From contig VZQC01002896.1 in assembly GCA_009823505.1 (NCBI GenBank), forward strand, positions 1,459,380 to 1,523,379: a stretch of 64,000 nt of DNA, read 5' to 3'. Source of the DNA: Rhizomys pruinosus (taxonomy: Eukaryota > Chordata > Mammalia > Rodentia > Spalacidae). Numbering within the stretch: the stretch's first letter is position 1; each line of letters begins with the position of its first letter. Position numbers and translations under genes: made by a program. This document shows, one piece after another, positions 1 through 13,900 of this stretch. Below the pieces are notes generated by a model. It searched no databases and was not told where the DNA came from. It saw nothing but the letters and a program-made list of their open reading frames with translations.

Positions 1-429
1 CCCACCTATCCTGGAACTCACTCTGTAGACCAGGCTGGCCTTGAACTCACAAAGATCTGCCTGCCTCCCAAGTGCTAGGATTAAAGGCGTGTGCCACCAC
101 GCCTGGCTGTTTATATTTTACTCCTCATACTAATTAAATACTGTTTGGGGCACAGGTCTTACATTAAACCCTGTTGTTTGCCTTTCTCTTTAATCATCCT
201 CAGGGTAGATTTTCCGAATTACTTAGCAACATGCTCACTCTTCCAGCTGAGCTCATCAGGTTCTAGCATCATGTGACAACTTAATGTTGCTGTAGGATTG
301 GGCCACTTTGCTCTGGGCTAATTCTGATATTCTGCCTTTCCAGGTCACCCATACTTTACTGCCCACAAACCGGTCACATTTAGTGCCACCTTCCCTTTGA
401 TTGTTGGAGGGTGGAGGCTGTCATTTCTT

Positions 430-476
<47 letters not shown>

Positions 477-486
477 CTCTCTCTGT
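430..486. repeat. (CT)n microsatellite
   Basis: An almost pure CT dinucleotide run with a single G interruption near its end, abutting the A-rich tail side of a minus-oriented B1. Confidence 0.95.
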
Positions 487-1802
487 CTTTTTGAGACAGG
501 GTCTCCCTGTAGCCCCAGTTGTCCTGGAACTCACTATGTAGACCAGGCTGGCCTTGAACTCACAGAGATCCTCCTGCCTCTGCCTCCCAGTGCTGGGATA
601 ATAGGTATGCACCACCATGCCCAGGTAGAGCTCTCACTTTATTTTTTTATTTGAGAAGGGCTTTTAGTTTAGCCTAGTATCATTAAATTCATGGTTGGAA
701 GTGCTTCCCATCTTAACATCATAGTGTTCTTGGTTAATCTTGTAAAGTGAGCCTAGGATTTGTAGACTTAAATGAAAACCTGGCCAAGAAACTTGACAAG
801 ACATGATAGTGTCACAGAAGGCTTTCTGAGCCAGAACTGTCCAGGTGACTTCCTTTTTGGATCTTTAGGAAACAATTTACTTGATTAAAGGAGTGCAAGA
901 AAGTGACTGGTGAAGCCAGGGGCGTGGTGGCACACACCTTTAATCCTAGCACTTGGGAGGCAGAGGCAGGAGGATCTTTGTGAGTTCAAGGCCAGCCTGG
1001 TCTAAGGAGTGAGTTCCAGGACAGCTGGGGCTACAGGGAGACCCTGTCTCAAAAAGACAAACAAAAGAAAGTGACTGGTGACATAGGCATCAGGTCCTTG
1101 CCGGAGCTTTTTCAGCAGCTGCTCCTGATGAGGAAGAAGAGGGTGTGGGGTAAGGAGGTGTGTCTAGTGAAGTTTCATTCTCTAATAGTAAAAATAAAAT
1201 GCACCCTACTAGTTCTTGTCATACACTGACTCCTTGAATGGCCTCAGTCATCCGTAATGGAAGCATTATTGTCTTCATTGGATGATTGAAGAAGCTTAAA
1301 CTCAGTTCAGTCATCTTCCTGAAGTTCATGCTGCTAAGTGGAAGGGACAGGATTTTAGCCTGAATCTAACTCCATTTCTGATGCATTGTAAGTATTCCTG
1401 TTGTTTTGTCCTTCACATAAAATGTAGTTGAGCTGGCCATGGTGGCGCACGCCTTTAATCCTAGCACTTGGGAGGCAGAAGCAGGCAGATCTTTGTGAGT
1501 TCAAGGCCAGCCTGGTCTACAGAGCGAGTTCCAGGACAGCTGGGGCTACAGGGAGACCCTGTCTCGAAAAGACAAAAATAAAAGTAGTTGAAAACACTTT
1601 AAGAAATTGATAACAACAAAAAGTCTAATAAAGTCACTGTTTGTTCCCCTTATACTGGTAAAAAGATCTGTAGAAGCAAAAAGAAACACGTATTCCAAAA
1701 GGTATATAGTTCTCTGATATGGGAGAGATGAGCATGTCAATTGAGAAACAGCAGAATAACTGAATATGAGGGCAATCTGTTCTGACAGCTTATGAAGCCA
1801 AG

Positions 1803-2385
1803 ATCCTGGTATCTTTTTTTTTTTTTTTAATTTCTGTTTCTTTTTTTAATTTTTAATTTAAAAAAATTTTTGTATGTATATGAGTGTACTGTCTGCATGT
1901 AGGTTGGTGCACCCATGCCGTGCAATGCCTCGGAGGTCAGAAGAGGGTTTCGGATTTCCCTGGAACTGGAGTTCTCCTGGAATTGGAGTTACAGTCGGTT
2001 CTTAGCTGCCATGTGGGTGCTGGGAATCGAACCCGGGTCCTCTGCAAGAGCAGTCGGTGCTTTTAACCACTGAGCCATCTCTCCAGCCCCCAATCCTGGT
2101 GTCTTTTTTTTTTTTTTTATAAAATTTTTTTTTATTATTATTTATTTATTTTTGTATGTGTATGAATGTAGTGTCTGCATGCAGGTCTGTGCACCCATGT
2201 CGTGCAATGCCGCGGAGGTCAGAAGAGGGTCTCGGATTCCCCTGGAACTGGAGTTCTCCTGGAATTGGAGTTACAGACGGTTTTAGCCGCCATGTGGGTG
2301 CTGGGGATCGAACCCGGGTCCTCTGCAAGAGCGTCGGTGCTCTTAACCGCTAGGCTATCTCTCCAGCCCCCAATCCTGGTGTCTT
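1803..2385 (-). mobile_element. Two B2 SINEs inserted in series at one target
   Basis: Two minus-oriented B2 elements (1815-2090 and 2106-2370) are each bounded by the same 13-bp target sequence atcctggtRtctt, found at 1803-1815, 2093-2105 and 2373-2385. Both carry the 17-bp internal duplication of the long B2 form but differ internally. Confidence 0.8.
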
Positions 2386-3855
2386 AATGAATGTCATATC
2401 CTTCAGAGATTCCCTTATCATGATTACTCTGACTAGCAAAATAAGACTACCGATCGTTCTGAATTATAGTCATTATACTGATAGTTTGTTTTGATTCTCA
2501 AACTTTAGAGCAGAGGCTAGAGAGATGGTTCAGTGGGTAAGAGTGCTTGCTACTCTTGAGAGGACCCAAGTCCTGTTCCCGGCATCCGTATCAGGCAACT
2601 CACAACTGCCTCGGACTCCAGCTCTAGAAAATCCGATGCCCTCCTCTGCCCTCTGGGATATACATGTGACATACACACACACACACACACATACACATAC
2701 ACACAAAAATTTTTTTGAGGGCTGGAGGGATGGCCTAGTGGTTAAGAGCACCAACTGCTCTTGCAGAGGATCCGGGTTTGATCCCCAGCACCCACATGGC
2801 AGCTGAGAACCAACTGTAACTCCAATTCCAGGAGAACTCCAGTTCTAGGGGAATCTGACACCCTCTTCTGACCTCCATGGCAATGCATGACACGGGTGCA
2901 CAGACCTACACGCAGATGGTACATTCATACAAATAAATAAATAAAATAAAATAAATTTTTTTGAAATTTTTTTTTGGCTGTAGCAATGTTGTGATTTCCT
3001 TTATCCAGCTGAATTAGGACTTAGAGGGACTTAAGAATCTACCAAAGAATCTCCTGTGAATTAAGATCCAGACTGAGGCTACAGCTCACGCTCCGACCCA
3101 GATTTGACCAGTAGCCACTCATCTGCAAGAGTGCTCTTCTGTCCCGATTCTCTGGGTGCATGTTAGCCAAAAGAATGGCTGACTTGGGCAAAAATAATTT
3201 TTGGTTTCTGGTTCATGTTTATTAATCTTACATGATCAGTTGTTTGCAGTAGATTCCAAGGCAGATGAGGTTGTGGTGTGGAGCAACCTCACTGTTATTT
3301 ATTCACACTGAATTGAAGTAGATTGACTCTGCTTTCTTTTTTTTTTTGTCTTTTCGAGACAGGGTCTCCCTGTAGCCCCAGTTGTCCTGGAACTACTCTG
3401 TAGATCAGGCTGGCCTTGAACTCACAAAGATCTGCCTGCCTCTGCCTCCCAAGTGCTAGGATTAAAGGTGTGCGCCACCACGCCTGGCTTGACTCTGCTT
3501 TCTAAACCCAGATCACACAGCACCCTACATGGCCACTTGTTCTGAAGGACTTTCTTGGATTTTGTTCTTGTTATTGTGAAACAGTCTTACTCTGACCCAG
3601 GCTGGTGTCCTTTTCACTGTGTAGCCTACAGCTCATGACCGTCCTCCTACCTCAGCCCCCCAAGTGTGCTGACGTTACAGGTATCCAACACCTGGTATCC
3701 CAGTTGTCTAGAGTACTTTGATCTTAGTATCATAATATTCTCATGTCAGTCACTGCCAAGTCTCCAGTGCCTCCTGCTTTATGGTGCATGCTTCTATAGA
3801 CCCCTTTGGGGTCATTGTTGACCTGTAGCTCTTATTCCCAATTTCCCGTTTCCAG

Positions 3856-4039
3856 CCCATTTCAGAGGCTAAGATTTCTGAAAAGCGGACCTCATCATCC
3901 AAGCCTGTATCTGTCCCAGCCCTCAGACCTGGACCCAAGACCACCCCAACGCTCTCAAAAAACACATCTCCTACAACTCTTACTTCAACTGGACCAGGCA
4001 ATAGAAGCCCTGCCACTCCCTTGCCCAAGAGGCCCAGCA
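3856..4039 (+). CDS. Map4: MAP4 exon, Ser/Pro/Lys-rich region
   Basis: Reads [11 protein letters not shown] then a Ser/Pro/Thr-rich stretch ending in PKRPS. It matches the low-complexity, phosphorylatable, basic segment that precedes the repeats in MAP4. The acceptor is tttccag before 3856 (an alternative ttcag lies at 3861-3865) and the donor is GTGAGT at 4040. It starts in phase 0 and ends one base into a codon. Confidence 0.88.
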
Positions 4040-7000
4040 GTGAGTATTGCTTATTCTTCTCATGGGAACCTGTAGGAAGAGAATAGAGCCACGCTTCTAG
4101 CTATAGTCCTCAGTGAGGTACATTGCAGGGCAGTTAGGGAGGCCTCATGTTGAGCAAGCCTTCATCTCCATATGAGCTTAGCAGTTGTGTATAATCAGAA
4201 AATGCTTGAGCAAAAGGAGACCCTCCTGAAGTCTCAGATAGAGTTTGTTACTTTTTTTTTTTTTTTATCTTCTTCAGACAGGGTCTCCCTATGGCCGCAG
4301 CTGTCCTAGAACTCACTCTGTAGACCAGGCTGGCCTTGAACTCACAGAAATCTGCCTGCCTCTGCCTCCCAAGTGCTAGGATTAAAGGCATGCACTACCA
4401 TGTCCGGCTTAAAGACAGTTCTTTTTTTTTTTTAATTAATTATTTTTTATCAAATCTAGACCCGTGTTCCCCCCATCCCCCACCCCACCAGAGCTCATGC
4501 ATTCTGCCAAACATGCTTTTCATCTCTTTCTCAGTCTTTCTCAATACTCTCCATGTGGAAGTTGACTGTTTCAGTCAGTTCTTTGATGCAGTACTTTCTG
4601 TTGTTGTTGTTGTTTCCAAAATGTATTATGCCCAACTGCTTTGTACAAAAGCTCAGGGGGCCCTACACAAGAAATACTTACAACTGGGTAGTTGCCACTA
4701 GCATCCACAGATGAGGGATACCATTCGTCGTTTGTTTTTCTGGGACTGTGTTACTTCACTCAGCATGATGTCCTCTAGCTCCAGCCATTTTCCTGCAAAG
4801 CTCATGATGTCGTCTTTCTTTACTGCTGCATAGAACTCCATTGTGTAGATGTACCACATTTTCTCTATCCACTCGTCAGTTGAGGGGCATTTAGGTTGGT
4901 TCCAGCTCTTTGCTATTGTGAAGAGAGCTGAAATAAACATGGCCGTGCATGTATCTCTGTGGTGGCGTAAGTCTTGAGGGTACATGCCCAGGAGTGGTAT
5001 GGCTGGGTCGGGTGGCAAGTTCATTCCAAGTCTTCCAAGGGTTCTCCACACTGCTTTCCATAGTGGCTGTACGAGTTTACATTCCCACCAGCAGTGGATG
5101 AGTGTTCCCCTTTCCCCACAACCTCTCCAGCACTTGGTATCATTTGTTTTCTTGATCCTAGCCAGTCTTACTGGAGTAAGATGATATCTTAAAGTGGTTT
5201 TGATTTGCATTTCCTTAATGATTAGTGATGTTGAGCAGTTCTTGAGGTGTTTCTCAGACATCTCTAATTCCTCGCTTGTGAAGTCTCTGTTCAGTTCTTT
5301 GCTCCATCTATTGAGCGGGTCATTTGTTTTCTTTTTTCTTTGTTTTTTGAGTAGTTTATATATTCTGGAAATCAATGCTTTGTCAGATGTATCTGCAGTG
5401 AAGGTTTCCTCCCACTCTGTGGGATTTCTCTTCACTTCCTTGATTGTTTCTTTTGATGTACAGAAGCTTTTGAGTTTGATGAGGTCCCATTTGTCAATTG
5501 TCGACCTTAATTCTTGTGCAGCTGCTGTCTGATTTAGGAAGTCTTTTCCTACGCCTATGTCTTGTAGTCTGCTGCCAACTTTTTCTTCTATCACCTTCAG
5601 AGTTTGGGGTTTCACGTTGAGGTCTTTAATCCATCTGGAGTTGACTTTTGTACAGGGTGAGAGGTAGGGGTTTAATTTCATTCTTCTACAAGTGGTGATC
5701 CAGTTTTGCCAACACCACTTGCTGAAGATGCTGTCTTTTCTCCATTGTGGTTTCTTGGCCCCCTTGTCAAATATGAGATGGCTGAAATTGTATGTGCTCA
5801 GATTTGGATCTTCGGTTTTGTTCCATTGGTCAACAGGTCTGTTTTTGTGCCAGTACCAGGCTGTTTTTATGACTATAGCCCTGTAGTATAGTTTAAAATC
5901 TGGTATAGAGATCCCTCCTGTGTAGCTCTTTTCACTCAGGATTGATTTGGCTATTCGGGGTCTTTTGTTTTTCCAAATGAATTTAAGAACTTTTGTTTCC
6001 AAGCCTGTGAAGAAACTCTTGGGGATTTTGATTGGGATTGCATTAAATCTATACAAGAGTTTTGGTAAAATGGACATTTTTACAATGTTAATTTTCCCAA
6101 TCCATGAGCATGGGAGGTTTTTCCATCTTCTGAGGTCTTCTTCAATTTCTTTCTTTAAGGGTTTAAAATTTTTGTTGTAGAGGTCTTTGGTGTCTTTGGT
6201 TAGGTTTGTTCCTAGGTATCTTATTGTTTTTGAGGCTATTGTGAGTGGGAAGGTCTCTTTGAATTCTTTCTCCAGTTGCTTGTTCTTGGTGTAAAGAAAG
6301 GCCATTGATTTTCTAAGGTTAATTTTGTATCCTGCCACTTTGCTGAAGCTGTTAATCGTTTCTAGGAGTTTTCTGGTGGAGTTTTTTGCATCCCTTAAGT
6401 AAACAATCATATCATCAGCAAATAGGGATAGTTTGACTTCCTCTTTTCCAATTAGTACTCCTTTAATATCCTTTTCTTGCCTTATTGCTCTAGCAAGTGT
6501 TTCAAGCACTATATTGAAGAGGAGTGGTGATAGGGGGCAGCCTTGCCGAGTTCCTACCTTTAAAGGGAATGTTTCTGTCATTTCCCCATTTAGGATGATA
6601 TTGGCTGTGGGTTTCCTGTATATGGCTTTGATTACATTGAGGAATGATCCCTCCAATCCAATTCCTTCTAGGACTTTAAGCATGAAGGGATGCTGGATTT
6701 TGTCAAAGGCTTTTTCAGCATCAATTGAGATGATGGTGTGGTTTTTGTCTTTGATTCCGTTTATGTGTTTGATGATGTTTATTGATTTTCGTATGTTGAA
6801 CCATCCCTGCATCTCTGGTATGAATCCAACTTGGTCATGATGGATGATCTTCTTGATGTGGGTCTGTATGCGATTTGCCAGTATTCTGTTTAGAATTTTG
6901 GCATCTGTGTTCATGAGGGAGATGGGTCTATAATTCTCCTTTTTAGTTGGATCTTTGCCTGGTTTTGGTAATAGAGTGATGTTGGCTTCATAGAAGGAAT

Positions 7001-10000
7001 TTGGGAGAATTCCCTCTGATTGTATACTTCTAAACAGTTTCAGAAATAATGGTTGTAGGTCTTTTTGAAATGTTTTATAGAATTCTGCTGTGAAACCGTC
7101 TGGGCCTGGGCTTTTTTTAGTTGGGAGGCTTCTTACTACATCCTCTATTTCTTCATATGTTATGGGTCTGTTTAAGCTGCTGGTCTCCTCTTGGCCAAGC
7201 TTTGGTGATTCCCAGGATTTCAGATATTCATCCATTTCTTCTAGATTTTCAAACTTGGTAGAATATAGGTTCTTGTAATATTCCCATATAATTTTCTTGA
7301 TCTTTTCCTTGTCCGTTGTGATATTTCCCTTTTCATCACAGATTGTATTGATTTGGAGTTGTTCCTTCTTTCTTTTTGTTAACTGGGCTAGAGGTCTGTC
7401 TATCTTGTTTATTCTTTCAAAGAACCAACTTTTGGCTTCATTGATTTTTTGTATTGTTTTCTTTGTTTCTATTTCATTGATTTCTGCTCTGATTTTTGTT
7501 ATTTCTTCCTGTCTGTTGCGTTTAGGGTTCATCTGTTGTTGCCTCTCAAGTGCTTTTAGCTGTAGTGTTAGATCATTCACTTGTGCTCTTTCTGTTTTTC
7601 TAATGTAGGCACCCAGGGCTATAAACTTCCCTCTTAGGACTGCTTTTAAGGTATCCCATAGGTTTTGTTGTGTTGTATTGTCATTGTCATTCAGTTCCAG
7701 GAATGCTTTTATTTCTTTCTTTATCTCTTCCTTGACCCATTCATTATTCAAGAGTGTGTTGTTTAGTCTCCATGTGTTCTTGTAGGCAGTAGGGCTTATC
7801 CTGGTGTTGATGTTGAGCTTTATTGCACTGTGGTCTGATAGAATGCATGAAATTATTTCAATCTTTTTGTATTTGTAGAGGTTTCTTCTGTGTCCCAGTA
7901 TGTGGTCGATTTTGGAGAATGTTCCATGGGGTGCTGAGTAGAAAGTGTATTCTCTGGTATTAGGGTGGAATATTCGGTAGAGGTCTATGAGGTCCATTTG
8001 GTGTATCATATTGTTCAGTTCAGATGTCTCTCTGTTTATTCTTTGTCCTGTTGACCTAGCCAAAGGACTCAGCGGGGTATTGAAGTCCCCTACTATGAGT
8101 GTACTGGGGTTAGTGTGTGACATGTGGTCCTGGACAATTGTCTTTATAAAGTTTGGTAAAAACAGTTCTTAGCCACCATGTGGGTGCTGGGAATGGAACC
8201 TGGGCCCTCTGCAAGAGCAGTTGGTACTTTCAACCACTGAGCCATCTCTCCAGGCCCGACTTTTTGAGTTTGTTATTTTTATTTTATTTTATTTATTTAT
8301 TTATTTTATTTTATTTTTTTGTCTTTTGGAGACAGGGTCTCCCTGTAGCCACAGCTGTCCTGGAACTCACTCTGTAGACCAGGCTGGCCTTGAACTCACA
8401 AAGATCCATCTGCCTCTGCCTCCCAAGTACTAGGATTGAAGGCGTGCGCCACCACGCCGGGCTATTATTATTTTATGTGTATGAGTGTACTGTCTGCATG
8501 TAGGTTGGTGCACCTGTGTCGTGCAATGCCAGGGAGGTCAGAAGAGAGTGTTGGATTCCCTTGGAACTGGAGTTAAAGACGGTTCCTAGCCACCATGTGG
8601 GTGCTGGGAATAGAACCCGGGTCCTCTGCAAGAGCAGTCATTGCCCTTAACTGCTGAGCCATCTTTCCAGCCCCGAGTTTGTTATTTTTTGATACAGGGT
8701 CTCCCTTTAGTCCCCGCTGGCCTGGAGCTCGCTATGTAGACCAGGCCGCCCTTGAACTCACAAAGATCTGCCTGCCTCTGCCTCCCAAGTGCTAGGATTA
8801 AAGACATGGGCCACCATTCCTCGCTCATGAGTTTGTTACTCTTTCTTAGTGACTCCACAGAACCCAGTACTTTGTCCATGGGTTCAAGGTTAGGAGTGTA
8901 GCTCCATAGCAAAAACAAAACAGCAACCACAAAAAACTTCCTTAGCACATGTGAGGCCTTAGGTTCAGTCTCCACCACAGTGCAAAAGAAATGGGCCATT
9001 CAGTTTTGTAGGCATATTTGCCAAGCTTTTTCTAAAGACATGTGGATGTCTCTGTCAAGACACTAGAGCAATAGACACAGAGCTACATGAGAACATAGTC
9101 ATTGTGGCGATTTAATGTTGTGCTCTGACCCAGAAAGAAGCACAGTCCTGAATCAAAGTAGACATTTAGTAATTGTCAAATGAGCGATGAATCTCAGGTT
9201 TGGATGAGCCCTTTAGTAAGCAATCGTGTTTGTTTGTGCAGCCACTAAGACTGAGGGAAAACCTGCTGATGTCAAGAAGATGACTGCCAAGTCTGCACCA
9301 GGTAGTGTGCCCTTAATTTGACCTAACTTTGAGCCTAATGAACCCCCATTCCATCCCTGGCTTTAAGGATTCACCCCGACACCACCCCACCTGTTTTTTG
9401 TTTGTGCTCTTTTTTGAGACAGGGGTCTCCCTGTAGCCCCAGTTGTCCTGGAACTCTTACAGAGATCCGCCTGCCTCTGCCTCCAGAGCGCTGGGACTAA
9501 ATGTGTGTGCCAACATGCCCGGCTCCCTTTTCTCTTTTCCCAATGAACTTTTGCTTTTTTTACAGCTGACTTGAGTCGCTCAAAGACCACCTCTACCAGT
9601 TCTGTGAAGAGAAACACCACTCCCACAGGGGCAGCGCCCCCAGCAGGGATGACTTCCACTCGAGTCAAGCCCATGTCTGCATCTTCCCGGCCTTCTGGGG
9701 CTTCTGTCGACAAGAAGCCTACATTGGCTAAGCCTAGCTCCTCTGCGCCCAGGCCGAGCCGCCTAACCACCACTGCCTCTGCTCCTGCCCCTGATCTAAA
9801 GAATGTCCGCTCCAAGGTGGGCTCCACAGAGAACATCAAGCATCAGCCTGGAGGAGGCCGGGTGAGTGTTGGTGGCTTGATAGTGTCCGCATGCTGGCCT
9901 CTGCCGCCCCTCTGCCACTGCATTTGAGCTCAGGTCATCCAGCTTGGCCTCTGGAGTGGCTGCCATGCACTATAGCAAGGAAGGGCCAGGTGGAGCTCTG

Positions 10001-10926
10001 CTTTTTCTTCCCAGCTCAATATGAGGGGTTCCTGTGTGTTGGGATTTTGGTTTACTAGAAAAAAATATTCTGTTTTGCGGGGCGTGGTGGCACATGCCTT
10101 TAATCCTAGCACTCAGGAGGCAGAGGCAGGCGGATCTTTGTGAGTTCAAGGCCGAGTGAGTCTACATAGAGTCAGGCCAACCAGGGCTGCATAGCAAGAC
10201 CATGTCTCAAGGTTGGTAGGGAAAGGGCCCAGAGAAAGCTTCAGAAACTGTGAGGGCAGAAACACTGGATCTGAGGCCTTACCCTATACAATTCTTTCTC
10301 CATCCTATGATATGGGAAGAGTCTGTCAGAACGAGGACAGGGGAGCCCTCTAGTGGCCAAGTGAAGCTGTGCTATGTACCCACTACCACCATTTTCCACA
10401 CAGACCCACATCATTTCAAGACAACAAGACTGCCCTGGAATTATCCTTATTGAAAAAGGAGCAGGGAGCCACAGTGCTTAACTGTAAGAATGTTCTGGGG
10501 CTGACAAGATAGCTCACAGTATAAAGACACTTGCCACCAAGCGTGGCAAACTGAGTTTGATCCACAGGACCCATGCGGTAGAGGGAGAAAAAAACCAACT
10601 CCTACAAGTTGTCTTCTGATTGCCACATGTGTGCTATGACATGAAAGCATGTGCAGGCATATACACACATAAACACAAGTAAATGTTATGGTTGCTTGGA
10701 TTCTAGAATCATGTGTTAAGTATTAACATCTTTTGGGGGTCCGGTGTATGGAAGGTTCAGACTAGAGTCTAAGAATTACACATCCGCCGGGCATGGTGGC
10801 ACACGCCTTTAATCCTAGCACTTGGGAGGCAGAGGCAGGCGGATCTTTGTGAGTTCAAGGCCAGCCTGGTCTTCAGAGGGAATTCCAGGACAGCTGGGGC
10901 TACAGGGAGACCCTGCCTCGAAAAGA

Positions 10927-10959
<33 letters not shown>

Positions 10960-13900
10960 ATTACACATCCCTGGAGTAGTAACACCCTCATCTATGTCAT
11001 TTGCTAGCATTTGAGCTATACTGTCACCACCCACGGTAGGCTAGTTAAACTGCTTCAATCCAGAGCTGTTAAAAACTGAGGGGTTGCCAGGTTTGGTGGT
11101 GCGTGCCTTTAATCCCAGTACTTGGGAGGCAGAGGCAGGCAGATTTCTGTGAGCTCAAGGCCAGCCTGGTCTACATAGCAAGTTCCAGGACCGCCAGAGC
11201 TACAAGGAGACCTGTCTCAAAAAGAACAAAAAAGGGGCTGGAGAGATGGCCTAGCAGTTAAGAGCACCAACTGCTCTTACAGAGGACCCGGGTTCGATCC
11301 CCAGCAACTACATGGCGGCTGAGAGCTGTTTTTGACTCCAGTTCCAGGGGAATCCGAGACCCTCTTCTGACCTCCGCGGCATTGCACAACACAGGGTGCA
11401 CAGACCTACATGCAGACAGTACATTCACATAAAAAGTAAATTTAAAAAAATGTTAAAAAATTTTTTTTAAATTTAAAAAAAGACCAAAAAAAAAAAAATA
11501 AATGGAGGAGTAGGGGTGGCCAAGGCAGATGAGATGGCTCAGCAGTTACGAGCACTGTCTGCTCTCGCATAGGACCCAGGTTTGGTTCCCAGTACCCACA
11601 TACCTGGCTAACAAGTGTCTATAACTCCAGTTCTAGGGGCTCCAAAGCCTTCTTTGGACCTCTGCAGGCACTGCCCAACACAGGCCCACATACAGGCAAT
11701 AACACTAATACAAAATAAAAATAAATTTAAGCCAGGCATTGTGGCGCACGCCTTTAATCCCAGCACTTGGGAGGCAGAGGCAGGCAGGTCTCTGTGAGTT
11801 CAAGGCCAGCCTGGTCTACATAGCAAGCTCCAGGAAAGCGGGGTCTAAAGGGAGACCCTGTCTCAAAAATACTAAAAATAAATAAATAAAAATAAATTTA
11901 AATTAAAAAAAAATTTTAAAACAAAAAACAGGTAGGGACAGAAATGAGGCAAAATCGTGGCACATTTGGTGGCAAACTGGAATCATTGTGGGATAGAGGC
12001 CTCAGAGCTGCTTTTGGTGTGCAGCGTCGGTGCTGGCACGTCCACTCCAGCCTTGGCTGTGCCGCAGATGTCACCTTCTTACCATCCTTACTCTTCTTAG
12101 ACTTTTATCGTACAAAATTTTCAAGAAGTCTCAAATGACTTAGGCTCGTGATTGGGTTATTCTGTTCCAGTGTACCTGAAAAGTGACATTTCCAGTGATC
12201 ATAGCAGTGTTCTTGGATACATCAGAGCATTAGAATTGACATTGTGATCATTGTGATCACAATCAGGTCATTGCGATCTGAAACTCATACACACTCAGAA
12301 GAGTCACTAATTGGATTGTCTCAGCCTTTGAATCTTTCCTCTGCGAACAGTGTGATCTTTTCATGGTCTCAGAACTTTGATCCGCAGTTTGTCTCCCCTG
12401 CTCCAGTATCTCTGCCGGCTTAGAGTAGGAAGTGGGCAGCAAGGTGGCCTGCTTCTGCCCAGAGGCCTGGCCTGGTTTGATTCCCTCTCTTCCACGTCTT
12501 TTCTTGGCTTTTGGACTCTCATCTCGGTTTGAAATTTGCCCTCCCTTTATCTCCATCCAGGCCAAAGTAGAGAAAAAAACAGAGGCAGCTCCGGCCGGAA
12601 AGCCTGAACCTAACGCAGTCGCTAAAACAGCCGGCTCCATTGCACAGAAACCACCTGCCGGGAAAGTGAGTTTTATTTAGACTTACCTCTGGGAGGTCAA
12701 GTTCTACCATTTTCTCCTAGCCTGAGTCATTTTCTCTTCTAGTCGACTCTGTTCAGTCTGTTCCAGTTCCTGCTTCTATCCATGCTCCTTCTGGTTGATG
12801 ACTCAGCTGTGAGTTTCTGTGTCAGCCCTGAAGGCTGAGCTGTGAGCTCATCGCCCCACTGGGGGCTGTGTGCTCGCTAGGTAGGAAGAACCTGAGAATG
12901 GCCCTGTGTGCTCAGCTAGACAGGAAGAACCCGAGAACGGCTCTGTGTGCTCAGCTAGACAGGAAGAACTTGAGAACGGCCCTGTGTGCTCAGCTAGACA
13001 GGAAGAACCTGAGAACGGCCCTGTGTGCTCAGCTAGACAGGAAGAACCTGAGAACTGCCGTGTGTGCTCAGCTAGACAGGAAGAACGTGAGAACGGCCCT
13101 GTGTGCTCAGCTAGACAGGAAGAACTTGAGAACGGCCCTGTGTGCTCAGCTAGACAGGAAGAACGTGAGAACGGCCCTGTGTGCTCAGCTAGACAGGAAG
13201 AACGTGAGAACGGCCCTGTGTGCTCAGCTAGACAGGAAGAACGTGAGAACGGCCCTGTGTGCTCAGCTAGACAGGAAGAACGTGAGAACGGCCCTGTGTG
13301 CTCAGCTAGACAGGAAGAACGTGAGAACGGCCCTGTGTGCTCAGCTAGACAGGAAGAACGTGAGAACGGCCCTGTGTGCTCAGCTAGACAGGAAGAACGT
13401 GAGAACGGCCCTGTGTGCTCAGCTAGACAGGAAGAACGTGAGAACGGCCCTGTGTGCTCAGCTAGACAGGAAGAACGTGAGAACGGCCCTGTGTGCTCAG
13501 CTAGACAGGAAGAACGTGAGAACGGCCCTGTGTGCTCAGCTAGACAGGAAGAACGTGAGAACGGCCCTGTGTGCTCAGCTAGACAGGAAGAACGTGAGAA
13601 CGGCCCTGTGTGCTCAGCTAGACAGGAAGAACGTGAGAACGGCCCTGTGTGCTCAGCTAGACAGGAAGAACGTGAGAACGGCCCTGTGTGCTCAGCTAGA
13701 CAGGAAGAACGTGAGAACGGCCCTGTGTGCTCAGCTAGACAGGAAGAACGTGAGAACGGCCCTGTGTGCTCAGCTAGACAGGAAGAACGTGAGAACGGCC
13801 CTGTGTGCTCAGCTAGACAGGAAGAACTTGAGAACGGCCCTGTGTGCTCAGCTAGACAGGAAGAACGTGAGAACGGCCCTGTGTGCTCAGCTAGACAGGA

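Larger units (their letters stand above)
1..3855 (+). repeat. MAP4 intron, SINE-rich
   Basis: No exon recognised. It holds B1(-) 1-108; (CT)n 430-486; B1(-) 488-626; B1(+) 914-1068; B1(+) 1431-1583; two B2(-) at about 1815-2090 and 2106-2370; a divergent B2-like SINE(+) 2514-2706 ending in (CA)n; B2(+) 2719-2960; B1(-) 3337-3489; and an old SINE remnant 3555-3695. The B1(-) at 3337 is flanked by the direct repeat ttgactctgctttct. Confidence 0.8.
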
